Below, one piece after another: positions 61,116 through 64,000 of a stretch of 64,000 bases of DNA. The notes beneath the pieces were generated by a model. The model saw only the letters and a list, made by a program, of their open reading frames with translations. It made no database searches and was not told the origin of the DNA. The position numbers were made by a program, and so were the translations under genes. Source of the stretch: Annona cherimola (taxonomy: Eukaryota; Streptophyta; Magnoliopsida; Magnoliales; Annonaceae); contig CM059971.1 of the NCBI GenBank assembly GCA_030490835.1, positions 77,518,224 to 77,582,223 of the forward strand, given 5' to 3'. Numbering within the stretch: position 1 is the first letter of the stretch; each line of letters starts with the position of its first letter.

Positions 61116-61860
61116 CGAACCCCCCCACCCCCTAAGTGCAGAAGGATGAGAGAGAAAGCCAAGTTCACGGCAATCCTAACATTATTTATAAAATATTAAC
61201 TTTAATCTTATTTGCTTGAATTTCGAATTGAAATTTATGTTGAAAAATTTATATTTTATTTAAAATAATAAAATTAGAATTTTATATAAATATATAATAA
61301 TAATAATAGATCATGTGAGTAAACATAATAATATACAGTGAAATTATAGATTTTTTGAAAAATAGCAATATAAAGAATATTTATAGAAAAAATTTAACAT
61401 AAAATATAAGATAGAAATAGGGTTCAACAGACTGAGTTCAAGCTCAATCTGGCCAGAGTTGCACCCCTAATTGCAAAAATTTCTCAAATAAGAAAGGGTA
61501 TACAAAAAGAAAAAGGAGGAGAGAGGGAAGCTTCCTAAATATCCCTGCACCATTGCGAAAGACAGCTGCTTGACTAGCTTCATAAAATCGCTTGGTTTGG
61601 ATTAGAAATCAGATTAATAAATATATAGTATAAAATATTTTGCTTAATTAATTTATTTTGAGATATAGACTCATATGAAAGAATGAAAATTAATCCTTTT
61701 TATATGAATACTTTTCGATTTATGACTTATAAAATAATATAATTGCTAAAATATATAAGATTATGACTTATATAATTGCCAAAATAAATAAGATAACCAG
61801 TGTGAATGATGCTGGTATGAGAGAAGCGCAAAGTATAACCTGCATATAACAAGGAATCGC
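61116..61860. other. AT-rich spacer with hAT-end and dispersed-repeat fragments
   Basis: 61420-61470 has 'caatctggccagagttgcac' like the right end of the hAT element at 12637-13702. 61590-61765 is the partial third copy of the dispersed repeat at 56041. No gene. Confidence 0.45.
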
Positions 61861-61864
61861 ACTT

Positions 61865-62690
61865 AAGGGTGCAACTTTGATAGGGAATCCATGGGTATCT
61901 ACTAACCCGAACCTAATTTGGGTATGGTAGGTTAAAAAATATTACCCATAGGTATGAGTAGGATACAAATTATTACCTGCCTCTTCAAACAGGTTACAGG
62001 TAGGGTAGATACGTTGGGTATCAAGAACCGACTTGTATAGGTACTCATATGGGTAATTAAATAGGTGCATAATTATATATATGGTATGTATTATGTTTTG
62101 TCTTTGATATCTTATGTGCATACATATTTTAAAAAATTCAATTTTAGATAAATTTTGTACCTTGTGAAGTATAAAACTGGTTCGGTTATTTATATATACG
62201 TCATTGACTTTTGAAAAACTCTTATAAATACGCTTGTAATTTATGGTTATAATATATTAATAGTTTTAATGATTGGGTCATGATGGTCTATACTTTATAT
62301 TTTTTATAATAATATAAACAATAATATATGTACTTATGATTTTAAAACATAAATGAGTATTATTTTATATTATTTAAAATAACATAAAAATCTTTAAAAA
62401 ATATTAGATATGAGTATTAAAGGAACCAAAATTGAAACTGACTCTATGGGTAATGGGTAGGATTGGGTATACTAAAAACGGAACTAATAAACGATTACCT
62501 AAAATGCCACTTATTTTCAAAAATCAAAAATAAATATCTAAAATACTCCAAAAATGGTAAAAATTTATACACATGTTAACTACACATATATTAACAGTTC
62601 TATGAAAAAATTTTGAAAAAAAAATAAAAAAAATAAGTATATGCTCCCGGGAGCAGGGAGCGCCTGCTCCTGGGCGCAGGAAATTGCGTC
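61865..62690. repeat. hAT-like remnant carrying half of a CCCGGG-tip MITE
   Basis: Begins 'aagggtgcaactttgatag' followed by repeated 'acccataggtatgagtagg' / 'gtaatgggtaggattggg' words on both sides. 62494-62682 is the right arm of a CCCGGG-tip MITE (ends GCTCCCGGGAGCAGGGAGCG); the left arm is missing. Confidence 0.55.
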
Positions 62691-62694
62691 CCGA

Positions 62695-63055
62695 CGTTAA
62701 CGATGCCCGACTCTTGTAGAGCAGGAAACTCAAGCATTGCCAACGCTGCCGTTGGTACGATTGGTTACAATGAAACTGACAAGGAAGTTTAACATTATTT
62801 TTCATATCTTGATCCAACTCTATCTTAATTTAATAGAAATTGGTTCGATTCCGATTAGAAATTAATTTAATAAATATATAATATTTAAAAATAGTTTTCT
62901 TAATTAAATTTGTTTTGAAATATAAATTTATATGAAAGAATAAAAATTAATTCTTTTTATAGGAATATTTTTCAAAGTATGACTTATAAAATAATATAAT
63001 CGTTAAATAATCTTATTTCAAAGTAATAATTTCTAGTTAAATTTCAAAAGTTGTA
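62695..63055. repeat. Dispersed repeat, copy 2
   Basis: Close match of 56041-56385 in the same orientation, starting 'acgttaacgatgcccgactc'. Confidence 0.7.
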
Positions 63056-64000
63056 TGACTTCATTAATTCTTTACCAAAAAAAATGAGAACAGAAAAAAT
63101 AATTTTTAAAAGGAGAAGTGAATCATTTAAAATTATTTTTGTACCTTCTATGCATTAGAAAAAAATGAAAAAACACAAGATTACTTCAAGAATTAAAAGA
63201 TTGATCGTTCTATCAGTTTGTTCCAATTTACACAAGTCGGAATTTGCAAGGATTGTTTTCTAATTAGAAAAGGTTACACACAAAGCCCTATCCATAGATA
63301 AATCCACCGCTTGGAATGATGTTGTTGAAATGATGTCAGAGTGATTAGAAGCCATTTGGCAAAAAAGAATTAGGGAGATCATGCTATGGATGTATAAAAG
63401 GGGGGATTTTATATAATTTTTATTTGTTGGACTTTTTTATTCGACCATTCTTTTTTGAGTATTCACTTGTAGTGTACATCAGAGTTTTATAACATGACCA
63501 GCAATTAGTGTCTAGGTTAGAGGTTATTGCGGTAGTAAGTGGACTTGTGGCTTTTTATTTAGGACCTTACGAAAGTAAAAAGACTCTTCCATGACCCAAC
63601 CTTTTATCTGGCTGACCAAAAGAAGTGTGATAGTATTTTATAACGTTTTGATGAATAGATAAAATTTCATATTATGAATCATTTTAAAACAAAACTTCTT
63701 TTGACTACAAGTTCTCAAGTTGATAGAATTAAAAAAAAACTCACTTAGAACTAAAATTTACCATAATCATACAGAATTAATGATAATCCAACACTTGTGA
63801 AACAAATAATGATTGGAAATGTAGTGAAATTTTGAATTTGTTCCCTATGTTGTTTAATCAATAAATTCAATCAATCTTTTGTGATAAATAATATCCTTGC
63901 TAATATTAATTATGTACTAATATTTCTTGTAGCCAATTAATTGTGAATGAGATAAAAACAAAACTTCTTTCAACTACGAGTTCTCAAGTGATAGGATTTA
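63056..64000. other. AT-rich right end of the window with a direct repeat
   Basis: No gene recognised. 'acaaaacttcttttgactac...agttctcaag' at 63687-63719 recurs at 63958-63989 in slightly altered form, an offset of about 271 bases, so a tandem or LTR-like repeat may continue past the window. Confidence 0.4.

Noticed and set aside
60792..61199. Plus-strand frames of 95-135 codons across the minisatellite
   Set aside because: The frames are created by the repeated 47-bp unit and have repetitive Pro/Ser/Arg composition without similarity to known proteins.
63682..64000. Possible LTR retrotransposon end
   Set aside because: A short direct repeat is visible, but no TG...CA ends, primer-binding site, polypurine tract or coding domain can be seen before the window ends.

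Overview
This is a nuclear chromosome segment of a flowering plant. It has spliced GT-AG genes, AT-rich introns and intergenic DNA, plant-specific gene families, and a very high density of short non-autonomous DNA transposons. Base composition argues against a GC-rich grass; I cannot name the species. No prokaryotic, plastid or rRNA/tRNA features were recognised.

Layout. 1-3166: a transposon-interrupted intron followed by the last eight exons of a nucleobase-ascorbate transporter (+); its N-terminal exons lie off the left edge. 3490-10096: a complete ten-exon plant GDP-fucose O-fucosyltransferase-type gene (-), convergent with the transporter, with a GA/CT-rich leader to about 10920. 10.9-21.6 kb: gene-free DNA packed with hAT, Mutator-like, Tourist-like and foldback elements, several nested. 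21657-32226: a complete ten-exon nuclear gene for an organellar, probably mitochondrial, ribosomal protein L1. 32.2-36.5 kb: spacer with foldback and Tourist-like elements. 36549-42353: a complete six-exon membrane-anchored receptor-like cytoplasmic kinase with a 1.6-kb hAT-type element (8-bp target duplication) in intron 3. 42706-42880: a truncated, frameshifted small heat-shock protein pseudogene. 42879-54038: a tandem segmental duplication (unit 1 about 7.2 kb, unit 2 about 4.0 kb) whose copies differ by several transposon insertions and a 2.8-kb indel, giving filled and empty insertion sites inside one window. 54.0-56.0 kb: an array of MITEs sitting in TA-rich sequence. 56-60 kb: repeats and an unidentified GC-richer stretch. 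60150-60704: one possible intronless gene for a small membrane protein (-). 60.7-64 kb: tandem repeats, a minisatellite, transposon remnants and AT-rich DNA.

The genes do not form a pathway; they are independent housekeeping and signalling genes (transport, Golgi glycosylation, organelle translation, kinase signalling). The unusual content is the repeat fraction: foldback MITEs apparently targeting TA microsatellites, Mutator-like MITEs with CCCGGG hairpin tips and 9-bp duplications, and families with different ends sharing one internal core. Exon borders were set by hand from reading frame, phase and GT-AG sites; repeat borders without a target-site duplication are approximate.
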